Of a stretch of 58,019 nucleotides of DNA, positions 28,901 to 37,099 are shown one piece after another; the first letter of the stretch is position 1; each line of letters begins with the position of its first letter. The position numbers and the translations under genes are program-made. Source of the DNA: Cryptosporangium minutisporangium. Lineage in GTDB: Bacteria; Actinomycetota; Actinomycetes; Mycobacteriales; Cryptosporangiaceae. The notes below the pieces were generated by a model. The model saw nothing but the letters and a program-made list of their open reading frames with translations. It was not told where the DNA came from and did no database searches. Location: contig NZ_BAAAYN010000079.1 in NCBI RefSeq assembly GCF_039536245.1, forward strand, positions 8,123-66,141. Reading direction: 5' to 3'.

Positions 28901-29764
28901 CAGCTGCCCGATCGCGGTCCGGAGCCCGATCGTCCGGAACACGACCGCCTCGAGGCTGTGACGGCTCACGACGACTGCGAGGACGACGAGGAACAGCGCC
29001 TTGCCGAACTCCGGCGTCGCCACACCGAGGAAGACCAGGTTGTTCCCGGCGATCACCGGCGCGAGGAACGGTGCGGTGACCAGCGCACCGACCCAGAGCC
29101 ACGACCAGACCGGGTTCCGCCGCGCCCGCTGTTTCCAGGCCCGCCGCCACCTGCTCCAATCCGCCCGGGCGTCGCCGGCGACCGTGGTCCGGCGCCGTGC
29201 GTCACCGGGAGCCGGCCGGTCGTCGGCGTCCGCCTGGCCGGTGCGCCGGGCCACCAGCAGCCCGACCGCGAGCAGCACCAGCAGGCCGACGATGGGCAGC
29301 CCCAGCGACTTCAGCCCCGACTCGACGACCGGACCCCGCAGGCCCTCCGCGGCTCCGCTGTCCGGCGTCCGGACCAGATTGAGCCGGATCGTCAGCTGGC
29401 AGCCGAGGTGGAGGAGCGACACGACGAGGACCAGGATCGCCAGGCCCGGCGCCGAGACGTGCACGTCCGAACGCGCCGCGTGCGCGGCCCGCAGCGCCCG
29501 GACGCCGAGGAGCAACGCGGCCAGTAGGCCGGCGCCGACCGCGTACACCCAGACGACGCTGACGCCGCCGCTGAGCCAGACGCCGATCCAGACCAGCGCC
29601 AGGGGGGCGACCAGCCACCACTGGCGTCGGCCGCCCGCGACCGGAACCGCCGCCCACGCACGGTCCCGGCGCCGGAGGAGGTCGGCCGCGAGCACGACCG
29701 CCGTGACCATTCCGGCGAGCACGAGCAGGTTACTGATCGCGCTCACGGAGAAGAATCCACTCAC
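25979..29764 (-). CDS. Natural fusion of SEDS (FtsW/RodA) glycosyltransferase and penicillin-binding transpeptidase
   Basis: A single 1261-residue polypeptide. The N-terminal ~660 residues are polytopic and SEDS-like: TPEFGKALFLV (the ExxK-type TM motif), GGLWGRGLADV followed by STDFVLASAWNKLGGLT (counterpart of the FtsW HTDFIF...E.G loop), and SGITAPFLSRGPQASLAL (counterpart of TGVPLPFISYGG). A last TM helix (VLIGLSFPLCLVVGVLVTL) leads to an extracytoplasmic PBP half: a dimerisation/linker region, then GLDPALQRTVNTAM and the transpeptidase motifs GSTFK (SxxK, ~972), YSCN (SxN, ~1033) and VKTGTHE (KTG, ~1195). It would couple glycan polymerisation and crosslinking in one chain. GTG 29764 follows a GAGAGAGAAC site. 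It sits inside the signalling operon. Confidence 0.93.
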   Translation of the reverse strand: MSGFFSVSAISNLLVLAGMVTAVVLAADLLRRRDRAWAAVPVAGGRRQWWLVAPLALVWIGVWLSGGVSVVWVYAVGAGLLAALLLGVRALRAAHAARSDVHVSAPGLAILVLVVSLLHLGCQLTIRLNLVRTPDSGAAEGLRGPVVESGLKSLGLPIVGLLVLLAVGLLVARRTGQADADDRPAPGDARRRTTVAGDARADWSRWRRAWKQRARRNPVWSWLWVGALVTAPFLAPVIAGNNLVFLGVATPEFGKALFLVVLAVVVSRHSLEAVVFRTIGLRTAIGQLRTGLRTTPWRSLRTFERQTRFLLYPMALVGAVAFCSAVRSDFGTLIPVLAATLGVLWAALSIEARATPFDALEGEAPGLRARLRAWTGSGALRYLRPYGLIAAALAALAAVVAPFTDYVSERFLIWRDPWAYRWNAPCYPLPDGATPPAGVPDGAEVCQRLGVVDLESERSQLAHALAAVNDGGLWGRGLADVLDPPLAAASTDFVLASAWNKLGGLTVLACAAAIVLLGLALIQFPADLAPRSEQQPTAGRFRGTRRQLTVAALLGTGLAALITGQFVFVFAATLGAVPHSGITAPFLSRGPQASLALILAIAAVAVAGYAGTFHAARAAGAPIRRAGQRPVAATGLAARLPGPPARVLIGLSFPLCLVVGVLVTLTPYRAPWPSLTSVWAAYDENRYACASEPTPSYGSAGPSTRPIDPAQCSTDLVAANRSRLEVRIGDTVLATTRTSGSWAGPCGPDRLTAADLGGLLRVGDGRSGLLDVAYSDVIGGGATAGSSLRRRLLPGGDVPDGGLTLGLDPALQRTVNTAMRRSSPEGGSPLAGGIVVMDASTGRVLAGSSVPEPAGPGPCGAAPTSTASPTSDTPFGERPDVTEWETRQRSGVVGDDGEITGRPGTDCGVGQRDADERRRCGYYRLQEPTKGETARKAAEQEIERRYVGGRKSVTDLPSTDVNRVVGRRFGLGSTFKVVVAAAYLHQPGHHASDRIPAPPTTTWDGNRPIRNYSDGACPATENGTITLTDALAYSCNTAFVELARTVGWDAISRMATSLGLTVESLVTNEDGTVGYGATEPQQFADRTLGSDTRIPANPEAGSGRGLNAIGEGQVEGTPIGLATVMAAIANDGVPVRPLLVTAVTDPATGVTTQVAPVRAASALTPAEAAELRAALSKTAEYGTAEALTAEGDLFVKTGTHEIHPDDACPSDVYACRTAWLVGIVQGADGPVSFAVALDAPDDVAGSKRARWLIQQVIDAVE

Positions 29765-29907
29765 CGTTCTCTCTCAGGTCCGGTCGTTCTCGGGCAGCGC
29801 AATTCCGTGCGACGGCTACGCGAAATCGGCCCCTGTTCGGGGGTCGCGGATCCAACGCGGCGCGATTGCGACAGAATCGGTCGGCCGAGTCGCGGAGAAA
29901 TGATCGA

Positions 29908-31065
29908 TCAGGGTCCGAAAAGGGTGGACCCACTAGTGCGCTGGCTCGCCCGATCGAGGCGACGGCGCATTTCCTGTTCACCGAGTTCGGCCGAGAGCTC
30001 GGTCTGTTTTGTCCGTAGCCGGGCGCGGGCGGCCAACTCTTCCTCGCGCGCTTTGCTGGCGTGTTCGATGTGCTGCTCGGCGCTTTTTATCTGATCCTGA
30101 TTGTAGGAAGCCAGCGCCACCTCGTACGGGCCCGGCGCACCCAGCGTCATGAGGAACTTCAACAGGACCGGAAGAACCTCGACCAGCGTGATGAACGCCC
30201 ACAGCACGAGGTAGGTCGCCTGTACGCCGCTGTCCTTCGAGCGCAGCGACGACAGCGCCTCGACCCGCATCAGGAGGCCCTTGTTGCGGCTGATCGTGTC
30301 CGCCGACTCCTGCAGCGCCGCGGCCTGACCGTCCCGCCGGCGCTCGAGCTCCTGCCGGTCCGCGCCGATGTTCTGGTTGCCGACCGTGTGCAGGTGCGTG
30401 ACCGCGGACGCCACGGCCGCGCTGTACTGCCGGCGGCGGGCGTCCCGTTCGTTGCTCGCCGCCTCGACCCGGACGCCGCTGTCCAGAGCCCGCTTGTAGG
30501 CCTGATCCGCCTGGTAGGCGGCGCGCGCGGCGGCCTTGACGTTGGGCTGGTCCTTGACGACCTGGTCGTTGCCGTCTTTGGCGGCGAGGTACGCCTCGTC
30601 GGTGGCGACCTTCTTCTCCCACACCCCGACCTGGTAGCGCGCGAAGATCGCCCGCCGCTCCTGGTCGCGCGTGACGTCGTGCTGGGCGGCGATCTCCTTC
30701 TCGATCTCGTTGTTGAAGACCCGGAGGACCAGCGGCGTGGAGACGACCACGCCGATCAGGAGCGCCATGAGGAGCCGGGGAAGTGCTTGGAGGAAGTTCT
30801 TCCCGACGGTGTCGCGCCGAGGGAACGCCCCGACCAGCCAGCGGTCGAGGTTCGCGATCGCCAGCCCCCAGAACAGTCCTATCGCCACGCACACCACGAT
30901 CGGCGCCTGTAACGCCAGATGGAGCGCCAGGCCCGCGGAGAGCGCGGCCATGACGGCGGTCGTGAGCACCACACCGCCCAGACCTTCGTACTTGCCGGAC
31001 TCTCCCGGTGTTTTCGCGAGGACTTCACGATTAGCGCCGGAAAGCCAGATCAGGAAACGCCCCAC
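29908..31065 (-). CDS. DUF4407 membrane protein
   Basis: A 385-residue protein. Two TM helices near the N-terminus (~32-75), a third at ~97-115 (ALPRLLMALLIGVVVSTPLV), a long soluble helical/coiled-coil region (~118-280, rich in E, K, A, Q) and a fourth TM (LVLWAFITLVEVLPVLLKFL, ~285). It ends in a charged cytoplasmic coiled coil. The order and the GLFWGLAIANLDRWLV motif fit DUF4407 proteins, whose function is unknown. GTG 31065 has a GAGGGGG site and begins at the family-typical RFLIWLSG. It is the first gene of the seven-gene operon, separated by 143 bp from the SEDS-PBP fusion. The extracytoplasmic coiled coil could contact the cell wall synthase. Confidence 0.82.
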   Translation of the reverse strand: MGRFLIWLSGANREVLAKTPGESGKYEGLGGVVLTTAVMAALSAGLALHLALQAPIVVCVAIGLFWGLAIANLDRWLVGAFPRRDTVGKNFLQALPRLLMALLIGVVVSTPLVLRVFNNEIEKEIAAQHDVTRDQERRAIFARYQVGVWEKKVATDEAYLAAKDGNDQVVKDQPNVKAAARAAYQADQAYKRALDSGVRVEAASNERDARRRQYSAAVASAVTHLHTVGNQNIGADRQELERRRDGQAAALQESADTISRNKGLLMRVEALSSLRSKDSGVQATYLVLWAFITLVEVLPVLLKFLMTLGAPGPYEVALASYNQDQIKSAEQHIEHASKAREEELAARARLRTKQTELSAELGEQEMRRRLDRASQRTSGSTLFGP

Positions 31066-31333
31066 GAAAACCCCCTCGAGCCCATCGTCTCCCGCAGACC
31101 TTTGACGCTGGGCGGCGCCGGCAGTTCTTTTTCGCAGTCTAGGGGCGCGACGCAATCCACCACGGTCATCCGGGTCCGAAGTGGACCGCACGGAGTGGGG
31201 TATTGGCCGAACGACGCAGGCGCCGTCTGAACGACGGAGCGGATCGGCTGGACAGCGGAGCGGCGGACGCGGCCAGCATTGTATTCCGGTGGGTCGAGCG
31301 GACGAACGAACCGCCGTCACCGCGCGCGTTCGG

Positions 31334-32440
31334 TCAGTCGATTCGCGACCGCACCCAGTCGTGGAACCCGGCGAGATGGTGCTCGCTCGGCACCAGGACG
31401 CCGCCCCGGGCGTAGACCCGGGAGCTCATCGCCGGCTGAGTGCGCTCGCACGCCGCGAAGTCCTGCTGGTTGACCCGGTGGAACAGCTCCACCGACGCCG
31501 AGACGTCCCGCCCGGCATCGACTACGCCCGGCAGGTAGAGCCAGTCGCACTCGACGACGGTCCGGTCGGCGGCGAGCGGCGTCATCCGGTGCAGGATCAC
31601 GTGGTCGGGCACCAGGTTGACGAACACCTGCGGGCGGACCGTGATCGCGAAGTAGCGCCGGTCCTGCGCGTCCGAGACACCGGGGATCCGGTCGTGGCCG
31701 GCCGAGCCGTTCACGGTGAACCCCTCGATGCCGTCGCCGAACTCCGCGCCGTGCCCCACGTAGTACTGCGCGGCGTATCCGTCCGCGAACTCCGGCAGCA
31801 CCTCGACCAGCTCGGGGTGGATCGTCGCGCAGTGGTAGCACTCCATGAAGTTCTCGACGATCAGCTTCCAGTTCGCCGCCACGTCGTACCGGATCCGGCG
31901 CCCGACCTTCAGCGACGGCAGGTCGTAGGCGTCGATGGCGGCCAGGTCGCCGAGCCGGTCGACGACGGCGCCCTGGACGTCGTCGGCGAAGGACGGTGGC
32001 TCGTCGGCGAGGCACACCCAGACGTAGCCGAGCCACTCGTGGGTGCTCACCGGCACCAGCCCGTAGGCGGTTTTGTCCAGGCCGGGCATGCTCGCCAGGT
32101 TCGGCGCCGCGACCAGCCTGCCGGTCAGGTCGTACGTCCAGGCGTGGTAGGTGCACCGGAACGCCCGGCCGACCGCACCCTGCTCCTCGGTGCAGAGCTG
32201 GGCGCCGCGGTGCCGGCAGACGTTGAGGAAGCCGCGGATCGCCCCGTCCCGGCCGCGGACCAGGACGACGCTCTCCCTGCCGACCCGTGTGGTGCGGAAC
32301 GTGCCGGGTGCGGCCAGGTCGTCGGCCCGGATCGCGGCGAACCACATCCGCTCGAAGATCTGCTCCTGCTCGCGGACGAAGACCGCCGGGTCGGTGTAGT
32401 AGGCGCCGGGCAGCGTGGCGAGCAGGTCGGTCTCGGTCAC
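31334..32440 (-). CDS. Rieske-type glycine betaine (quaternary amine) monooxygenase, oxygenase subunit
   Basis: A 368-residue ring-hydroxylating-type oxygenase. Rieske [2Fe-2S] ligands are CRHRGAQL (CxH) and CTYHAWTYD (CxxH). The mononuclear iron site is [20 protein letters not shown] (two His). The family includes GbcA-type glycine betaine monooxygenase, choline monooxygenase and stachydrine demethylase. With sarcosine oxidase and a dimethylglycine-dehydrogenase-like flavoprotein in the same operon, glycine betaine to dimethylglycine is the likely reaction. GTG 32440 overlaps the upstream stop in GTGA. A cognate flavin reductase was not found in the window; the ferredoxin at 36030 may carry electrons. 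Confidence 0.88.
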   Translation of the reverse strand: MTETDLLATLPGAYYTDPAVFVREQEQIFERMWFAAIRADDLAAPGTFRTTRVGRESVVLVRGRDGAIRGFLNVCRHRGAQLCTEEQGAVGRAFRCTYHAWTYDLTGRLVAAPNLASMPGLDKTAYGLVPVSTHEWLGYVWVCLADEPPSFADDVQGAVVDRLGDLAAIDAYDLPSLKVGRRIRYDVAANWKLIVENFMECYHCATIHPELVEVLPEFADGYAAQYYVGHGAEFGDGIEGFTVNGSAGHDRIPGVSDAQDRRYFAITVRPQVFVNLVPDHVILHRMTPLAADRTVVECDWLYLPGVVDAGRDVSASVELFHRVNQQDFAACERTQPAMSSRVYARGGVLVPSEHHLAGFHDWVRSRID

Positions 32441-33588
32441 GGCGTGCTCCCCACCGGAAACGAGCGCGCCGGGTCGAAGAGCGCGATCGGGTGCCGGGTC
32501 GTCCCGTCGATCGCCAGGTCGGCGAGGACCTCGCCGACCACCGGCACGAACTTGAAGCCGTGGCCGGAGAACCCGCAGGCGACCGTCACCCGGGGGTGCT
32601 CCGGGTGGGGCGCGATGACGAAGTGCTCGTCGGGTGTCGTCGTGTACATGCAGGCGGCGCCGCGCAGGAAGGTCCCGGGGAGCGTCGGGAGGTCGCGCCC
32701 GGACCGTTCGGCCATCGCGGCGATCTCCTCGGTGTGCACCTCGCGGTCGAGCGTGTCCGGGTCCGCGTCGGTGCCCTTGCGGAAGAACGCGATCTTGACG
32801 CCGCCGTCCGGCCCGTCGATCGACGGGAACCCGTAGGTCTGGACGCCGCTCCGGTCCTCCCAGATGTAGATCGGGTGCCGCTCCGGCAGGTACGGCTCGA
32901 CGCCACCCACCGGCTGGAACCAGTACTGGACCTGGCGCTCGACCCGGAGCGGCAGGCCGAGGTCGGCGAGGACGCGCGGGGCCCAGGCGCCGGGGGAGAC
33001 GACGAGGTGGCCCGCGGTGTAGGTGCCCCGTGCGGTGGTCACGGCTACTCCGCCGCCGTTCGCCGACCAGTCGAGAACCGGCTCCTCGAAGTGCAGCTCC
33101 GCGCCGAGCCGGCCGGCGACCGCGAGCTGGGCGGCGACCGACGCCTCCGGGCGGACGAACCCGGCCCGGTCCTCGTAGAGGCCCACCTCGTCGTCGCGGG
33201 GGCGCAGCGTCGGGAAGCGGGACCGGATCGCGGCCGCGTCCAGCACCTGGTGCGGCAGGCCCCACTCGCGGGCCGCGGCGAGGCTGCCGGCCACCGTCGT
33301 GCTCTCCGCCGGGCCGAGGTAGAGGCCACCGGTGAGCGTCAGCAGGTCGGCGCCGGACGTCCGCTCCAGGTCTTCCCAGAGCTCGTAGGCGCGCAGCAGC
33401 AGCGGAACGTAGGCCGGGTCCTCGAAGTAGGACTGGCGGATGATCCGGGAACCGCCGTGGCTGGAACCCCGCGCGTGCGCCGGCCCGAACTGCTCCAACC
33501 CGAGGACGCGCTGCCCGCGCGCCGCGAGGTGGTGGGCCGCGGCGCTGCCCATCCCGCCCAGCCCGAGCACGATGACGTCATGAGCCAT
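32437..33588 (-). CDS. solA: Monomeric sarcosine oxidase-like flavoprotein
   Basis: A 383-residue amine oxidase of the MSOX/N-methyltryptophan oxidase family. N-terminal FAD motif [20 protein letters not shown]. The [16 protein letters not shown] block is typical of [22 protein letters not shown] near the C-terminus carries the Cys that binds FAD covalently in MSOX. Expected to oxidise sarcosine to glycine, formaldehyde and H2O2. It sits between the flavoprotein (33616) and the Rieske oxygenase, with a stop/start overlap to the latter. Substrate is inferred from family and operon. Confidence 0.9.
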   Translation of the reverse strand: MAHDVIVLGLGGMGSAAAHHLAARGQRVLGLEQFGPAHARGSSHGGSRIIRQSYFEDPAYVPLLLRAYELWEDLERTSGADLLTLTGGLYLGPAESTTVAGSLAAAREWGLPHQVLDAAAIRSRFPTLRPRDDEVGLYEDRAGFVRPEASVAAQLAVAGRLGAELHFEEPVLDWSANGGGVAVTTARGTYTAGHLVVSPGAWAPRVLADLGLPLRVERQVQYWFQPVGGVEPYLPERHPIYIWEDRSGVQTYGFPSIDGPDGGVKIAFFRKGTDADPDTLDREVHTEEIAAMAERSGRDLPTLPGTFLRGAACMYTTTPDEHFVIAPHPEHPRVTVACGFSGHGFKFVPVVGEVLADLAIDGTTRHPIALFDPARSFPVGSTP

Positions 33589-33615
33589 GTCGTTGTCCTC
33601 TCGCCGGGTCGCCCT

Positions 33616-36015
33616 TCATCGTCGGATGCGCAGCATGCCGGGGTCGACCAGGGGCTCGGTGCCGACCGTGGCGGGCAGCCGGGTGCCCAGGTAGTCGATC
33701 GTCACCGCATCGCCGGGCGCCAGCGACGCGGGCAGCCACGCGTACGCGACGCACCGCCCGATCGTGTACCCGTACGCGGCGCTGGTGACGTAACCTGCGG
33801 CGTTTCCGTCGACGTACACCGGCTCCTTGCCGAGCACCACCGCGGCCGGGTCGTCGAGCGTCAGCACGGTCAGGCGGGCGGCCGGTTCGCCGAGGTCGCG
33901 CAGCGCGTCGCGTCCGAGAAAGGCTTTGTCGTTGCGGACCGCGAACCCGAGGCCGGCCGCGTACGGGTCGTGTTCGGTGGTCATGTCGGTACCGGCGAGC
34001 CGATACCCCTTCTCCAGCCGCAGGCTGTTGAACGCGCTGCGGCCGGCCGCGATCACTCCGAGCCGCTGCCCGGCGTCCCAGAGCGTGTCCCACAGCCGTA
34101 ACCCCAGGTCGGCCGAGGTGTAGAGCTCCCAGCCCAGCTCGCCGACGTAGGAGAGGCGCAGCGCGTCGACCGGGACGTCCCCGACGACCAGGTGGCGGGC
34201 CTTGAAGTACCCGAACGCGCCGTGCGAGACGTCGGTCGTGGTGAGCGGCTGGAGCAGGTCGCGGGCGCGCGGCCCCCACAGCCCGACGCAGCAGGTGCCG
34301 CCGGTGACGTCCCGGACGTGCACGTCGTCCGGGGCGTGGCGCAGGAGCCGGTCGAGGTCGAGCGGCCCGTTGACGCCGACCTGGAACCGGTCCGGGGCGA
34401 GCCGGGCGACGGTGAGGTCGCTCCGCACGCCGCCGGCCTCGGTGAGCAGCAGCGTGTACGTGACCGCGCCGGGTGCCTTGTCGAGGTTGTTCGTCGTCAT
34501 CCGCTGGAGGAACGCGAGCGCGCCGGGGCCCGCGACCTCCAGTCGCATCAGCGGGGTCATGTCGTACATCGCGACCCGGTCCCGGGTGACCAGCGCTTCG
34601 GCACCCGCGGTCTTCGACCAGTGCCGGGCCGCCCAGGCGTCGCGGTCCGGGATCCCGGCGGCCTCCGGCAGGGAGTCGTTCGCGCCGAACCAGAGCGGAC
34701 GCTCCCAGCCGCCGCCCTCGGTGAAGACCGCGCCGAGCTCCTGCTGGCGGGGGTGGAACGGGCTGACCCGCAGCGGCCGCGAGGTCGTCGGCGGATCGAG
34801 CGGGTGCAGGATGTCGTACACCTCGACGAAGTTGCGGATCGCGCGTTCCCGCACGTAGGACTCGGTGAGCTGCACCGGGTCGAACCGGTACAGGTCGCAT
34901 TCGTGGACGTCGATCCCCGGGTCACCGTCCACGATCCACCGCGCGACCGCCCGCGCGACGCCCGCCGAGTGGGTCACCCAGACGGCCTCGGCGACCCACA
35001 GGCCGGGCAGGTCGCGGTGCTCGCCGAGCAGTGGGAAACCGTCGGCGGTGAACGAGAAGATCCCGTTGATGCCGTCGGCGACCTTCGTCTCGGCCAGCGC
35101 GGGCAGCAGCGCGACCGCGTCGTCCCAGGACGGATCGAAGTCGTCTGGGGTGAACTTCTGCACCGACGGCATCACCGACGCCTCGGCGTGCGTCCGGATC
35201 TCGGTGACCGGCATCGGACGGTGGGCGTAGGAGCCGATGCCGACGCGGTCGCCGTGCTCGCGGAAGTAGAGGTCGGCGTCCTGGTGGCGGAGGATCGGCG
35301 CGGTCGCGTCGCTCTCGGCGCCGGCGAGAGCGGCGAGCGGTCCGGTCGTGACGTACTGGTGGGCCAGCGGCAGCAGCGGTACCGGTAGCCCGACGAGCGC
35401 CCCGAACCGCGGCCCCCAGAAGCCCGCGGCGCCGATCACGATCCCCGCGTCGAAGCGTCCCCGGTCGGTCTCGACCCCCGCCACCCGGCCGTCCGGTCCG
35501 CGGAGCACCGCGGTCACGGTGTGGCCGCCGAGGAAGCGAGCGCCGTGCCCGATCGCGCGCTCCGCCTGGGCGGTGACCGCGTTCACCGCGTGGACCAGCC
35601 CGTCGGTCGGGGTGTGGTAGCCGCCCAGGATGCGGTCGGCGTGCAGCAGCGGGTGCAGGGACGCGGTCTGCTCCGGGTCGAGCACCCGGCCGGGAAGGCC
35701 CCAGGACGCCGCGAACCCGGCCCGGCGATGCAGTTCGATGAGGCGGGCCGGGGTCGTCGCGACCTCCAGGCCGCCGACCGGAAGGAAGACGTCCGCGCCG
35801 AAGCCCTGGAGCTTCTCCACCGTGTACTGGGCGAAGTTCGTCATGGTCTTGCTCGGGTTGGTCTGGAAGACCAGGCCCGGAGCGTGCGAACTCGATCCGC
35901 CGGTGGCGTAGAGCGGTCCCTGGTCGAGGACGAGGACGTCGGTCCAGCCGCGCTGGGTGAGCTCGTCGGCGATCGCGCTACCGACGACGCCCGCGCCGAC
36001 GATGATCACTCGCAT
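33616..36015 (-). CDS. Dimethylglycine dehydrogenase-like FAD/GcvT flavoprotein
   Basis: A 799-residue two-domain enzyme. N-terminal DAO-type FAD domain (VIIVGAGVVGSAIADEL; GGSSSHAPGLVFQ with the His region used for covalent FAD in DMGDH/SARDH). A middle FAD-oxidoreductase domain is followed by a C-terminal GcvT/aminomethyltransferase folate-binding domain (~430-799; TPLMRLEVAGPGALAFLQRM, ELGWELYTSADLGLRLWD, PFLDP-like ending). Such enzymes demethylate dimethylglycine (or sarcosine) and pass the methyl to tetrahydrofolate. The context suggests dimethylglycine to sarcosine. ATG 36015; 14 nt after the Rieske ferredoxin stop. Confidence 0.9.
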   Translation of the reverse strand: MRVIIVGAGVVGSAIADELTQRGWTDVLVLDQGPLYATGGSSSHAPGLVFQTNPSKTMTNFAQYTVEKLQGFGADVFLPVGGLEVATTPARLIELHRRAGFAASWGLPGRVLDPEQTASLHPLLHADRILGGYHTPTDGLVHAVNAVTAQAERAIGHGARFLGGHTVTAVLRGPDGRVAGVETDRGRFDAGIVIGAAGFWGPRFGALVGLPVPLLPLAHQYVTTGPLAALAGAESDATAPILRHQDADLYFREHGDRVGIGSYAHRPMPVTEIRTHAEASVMPSVQKFTPDDFDPSWDDAVALLPALAETKVADGINGIFSFTADGFPLLGEHRDLPGLWVAEAVWVTHSAGVARAVARWIVDGDPGIDVHECDLYRFDPVQLTESYVRERAIRNFVEVYDILHPLDPPTTSRPLRVSPFHPRQQELGAVFTEGGGWERPLWFGANDSLPEAAGIPDRDAWAARHWSKTAGAEALVTRDRVAMYDMTPLMRLEVAGPGALAFLQRMTTNNLDKAPGAVTYTLLLTEAGGVRSDLTVARLAPDRFQVGVNGPLDLDRLLRHAPDDVHVRDVTGGTCCVGLWGPRARDLLQPLTTTDVSHGAFGYFKARHLVVGDVPVDALRLSYVGELGWELYTSADLGLRLWDTLWDAGQRLGVIAAGRSAFNSLRLEKGYRLAGTDMTTEHDPYAAGLGFAVRNDKAFLGRDALRDLGEPAARLTVLTLDDPAAVVLGKEPVYVDGNAAGYVTSAAYGYTIGRCVAYAWLPASLAPGDAVTIDYLGTRLPATVGTEPLVDPGMLRIRR

Positions 36016-36029
36016 GTGCTACCTCCGGG

Positions 36030-36383
36030 CTACTGGTGGACGCCGGGAAGCCGAGCGCCCGGTGGCAGGGGCGGAGCGGGGGTGGACGGGACGACGTGGA
36101 TCGTGCCGTCCACGACCAGCACCTCGTGGGTGCGCACCGGGACCTTCGCCGGCAGGCCCTCCGGCGCGCCGGTCCGCAGGTCGAAGCGGGAGGCGTGCAG
36201 TGGGCACTCCACCGCGCAGCCCTCGATCCAGCCGTCGGCCAGCGACGCGTCCTGGTGGGTGCAGGTGTCGTCGAGGGCGTACAGCTCGCCGTCCTCGGTG
36301 TGGAAGACGCTGATCGGCGGTGTCAGCTCCAGGCGATGGCTCTCCCCGCGGGGCAGCTCGGCCAGTCGGCAGACCGGGATCAT
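36030..36383 (-). CDS. Rieske [2Fe-2S] ferredoxin
   Basis: A 117-residue soluble Rieske protein with ligands CTHQDASL (here CxH followed by Gln) and CPLHASRFD (CxxH). FHTEDGELYALDDTC is typical of bifunctional/aromatic-dioxygenase ferredoxins. It is first in the betaine-catabolic operon and probably passes electrons to the Rieske oxygenase at 31334 or accepts them from a flavoprotein. The proline-rich C-terminal tail is unremarkable. Confidence 0.9.
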   Translation of the reverse strand: MIPVCRLAELPRGESHRLELTPPISVFHTEDGELYALDDTCTHQDASLADGWIEGCAVECPLHASRFDLRTGAPEGLPAKVPVRTHEVLVVDGTIHVVPSTPAPPLPPGARLPGVHQ

Positions 36384-36463
36384 CGCGGCACCTCGTCTCC
36401 TCGGGCGGAAGCCGACGCAGCAGTCGGCGGGCGTCCGCGCCGCTGCGGAGGATCATTCGGTGG

Positions 36464-36495
36464 TGCGTGATACAGAACATGGTGCGTTCTACGCA
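36464..36495. promoter_or_regulatory. Candidate regulator-binding repeats upstream of betaine operon
   Basis: Two related elements sit 80-110 bp upstream of the ferredoxin start: TGCGTGATACAGAAC (36464-36478) and TGCGTTCTACGCA (36483-36495). The second is an inverted repeat with arms TGCGT/ACGCA. TGCGT recurs 19 bp apart, i.e. on nearly the same face of the helix. The short A/T-containing elements stand out from the GC-rich background and are a plausible IclR-type operator. Confidence 0.45.
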
Positions 36496-36579
36496 ACAAG
36501 ATCGGTTGCCGGGGGCGCCGTGTCAAGAGCCCCGCGGAGCCGGGGATGCTGGTGGGGTGGGTGAGCGTTAGAGCCGGTG

Positions 36580-37014
36580 ATGAGTGTTGAACGAGGTGAG
36601 CCGCCGGTGGCCTCCGACGGTGCGGGTCGGGCCGCGCCGCCGGGGGCCACCGACGGAGCGGGGAGGGCCGATCGGCTGGCGGCGCGGATCGCGCGGGACG
36701 GTGCGGCGTGCGTGTGGTGCGGCCGTGCGTTCGGCCGGCTGGTGCGTGCGACCACCGATCACCTGGTGCCGCGGGTCCGGGGCGGGCCGTCCTGGTTGGA
36801 GAACGAGGTCGCCGCCTGCGGGCGCTGCAACCGGGCGCGCGGTCACCGGGGCGCCGCCGACTGGGCGGATGAGTGCGAGCGCGTCGGTTGGCCCGTCGAC
36901 CGGGCTCGGCTCGTGCGGACGCTCCGCGAGCTGGACGAGGCGATTGACCGCCGCGGCGGTCAACGCCGCGCCCGCGCCCAGATCGCGGCCCAACTCCGCC
37001 GCCTCGACGCCTGA
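36580..37014 (+). CDS. HNH endonuclease
   Basis: A 144-residue HNH protein. A Cys4 zinc frame (CVWCGR and CGRCNRARG) brackets the catalytic core TTDHLVPRVRGGPSWLENEV, with His of DH and Asn of EN. The N-terminal ~30 residues are a low-complexity Gly/Ala tail. A GTG 3 nt upstream could also start it. No neighbouring methyltransferase is seen, so a restriction role cannot be claimed; such genes are common in actinobacterial variable regions. It lies at the edge of the lower-GC region that follows. Confidence 0.8.
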   Translation: MSVERGEPPVASDGAGRAAPPGATDGAGRADRLAARIARDGAACVWCGRAFGRLVRATTDHLVPRVRGGPSWLENEVAACGRCNRARGHRGAADWADECERVGWPVDRARLVRTLRELDEAIDRRGGQRRARAQIAAQLRRLDA

Positions 37015-37048
37015 CGAGCGCGCGCCGCCAAGCGTTGCACATTCGTGT

Positions 37049-37060
37049 CCCCCATGGGGG
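37049..37060. repeat. Perfect palindrome CCCCCATGGGGG
   Basis: A 12-bp perfect palindrome in the gap between the HNH gene and the broken recombinase. It may be part of a convergent terminator or a recombination remnant. Confidence 0.5.
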
Positions 37061-37099
37061 TGCTGCCAGCATGTGCACGGCGTTCCCGCTGGTCAATCG

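Noticed and set aside
26003-29527. 1174-codon plus-strand frame opposite the SEDS-PBP gene
   Set aside because: Arg/Gly/Pro/Gln-rich shadow of a high-GC3 gene; the minus strand carries clear catalytic motifs.
29829-29910. Hairpin CCCC-TGTTC-GGGG and TGATCGATCA between DUF4407 and SEDS-PBP genes as terminator
   Set aside because: Stems are too short to argue that the operon is split there; the gap may hold an internal promoter but nothing decisive is visible.
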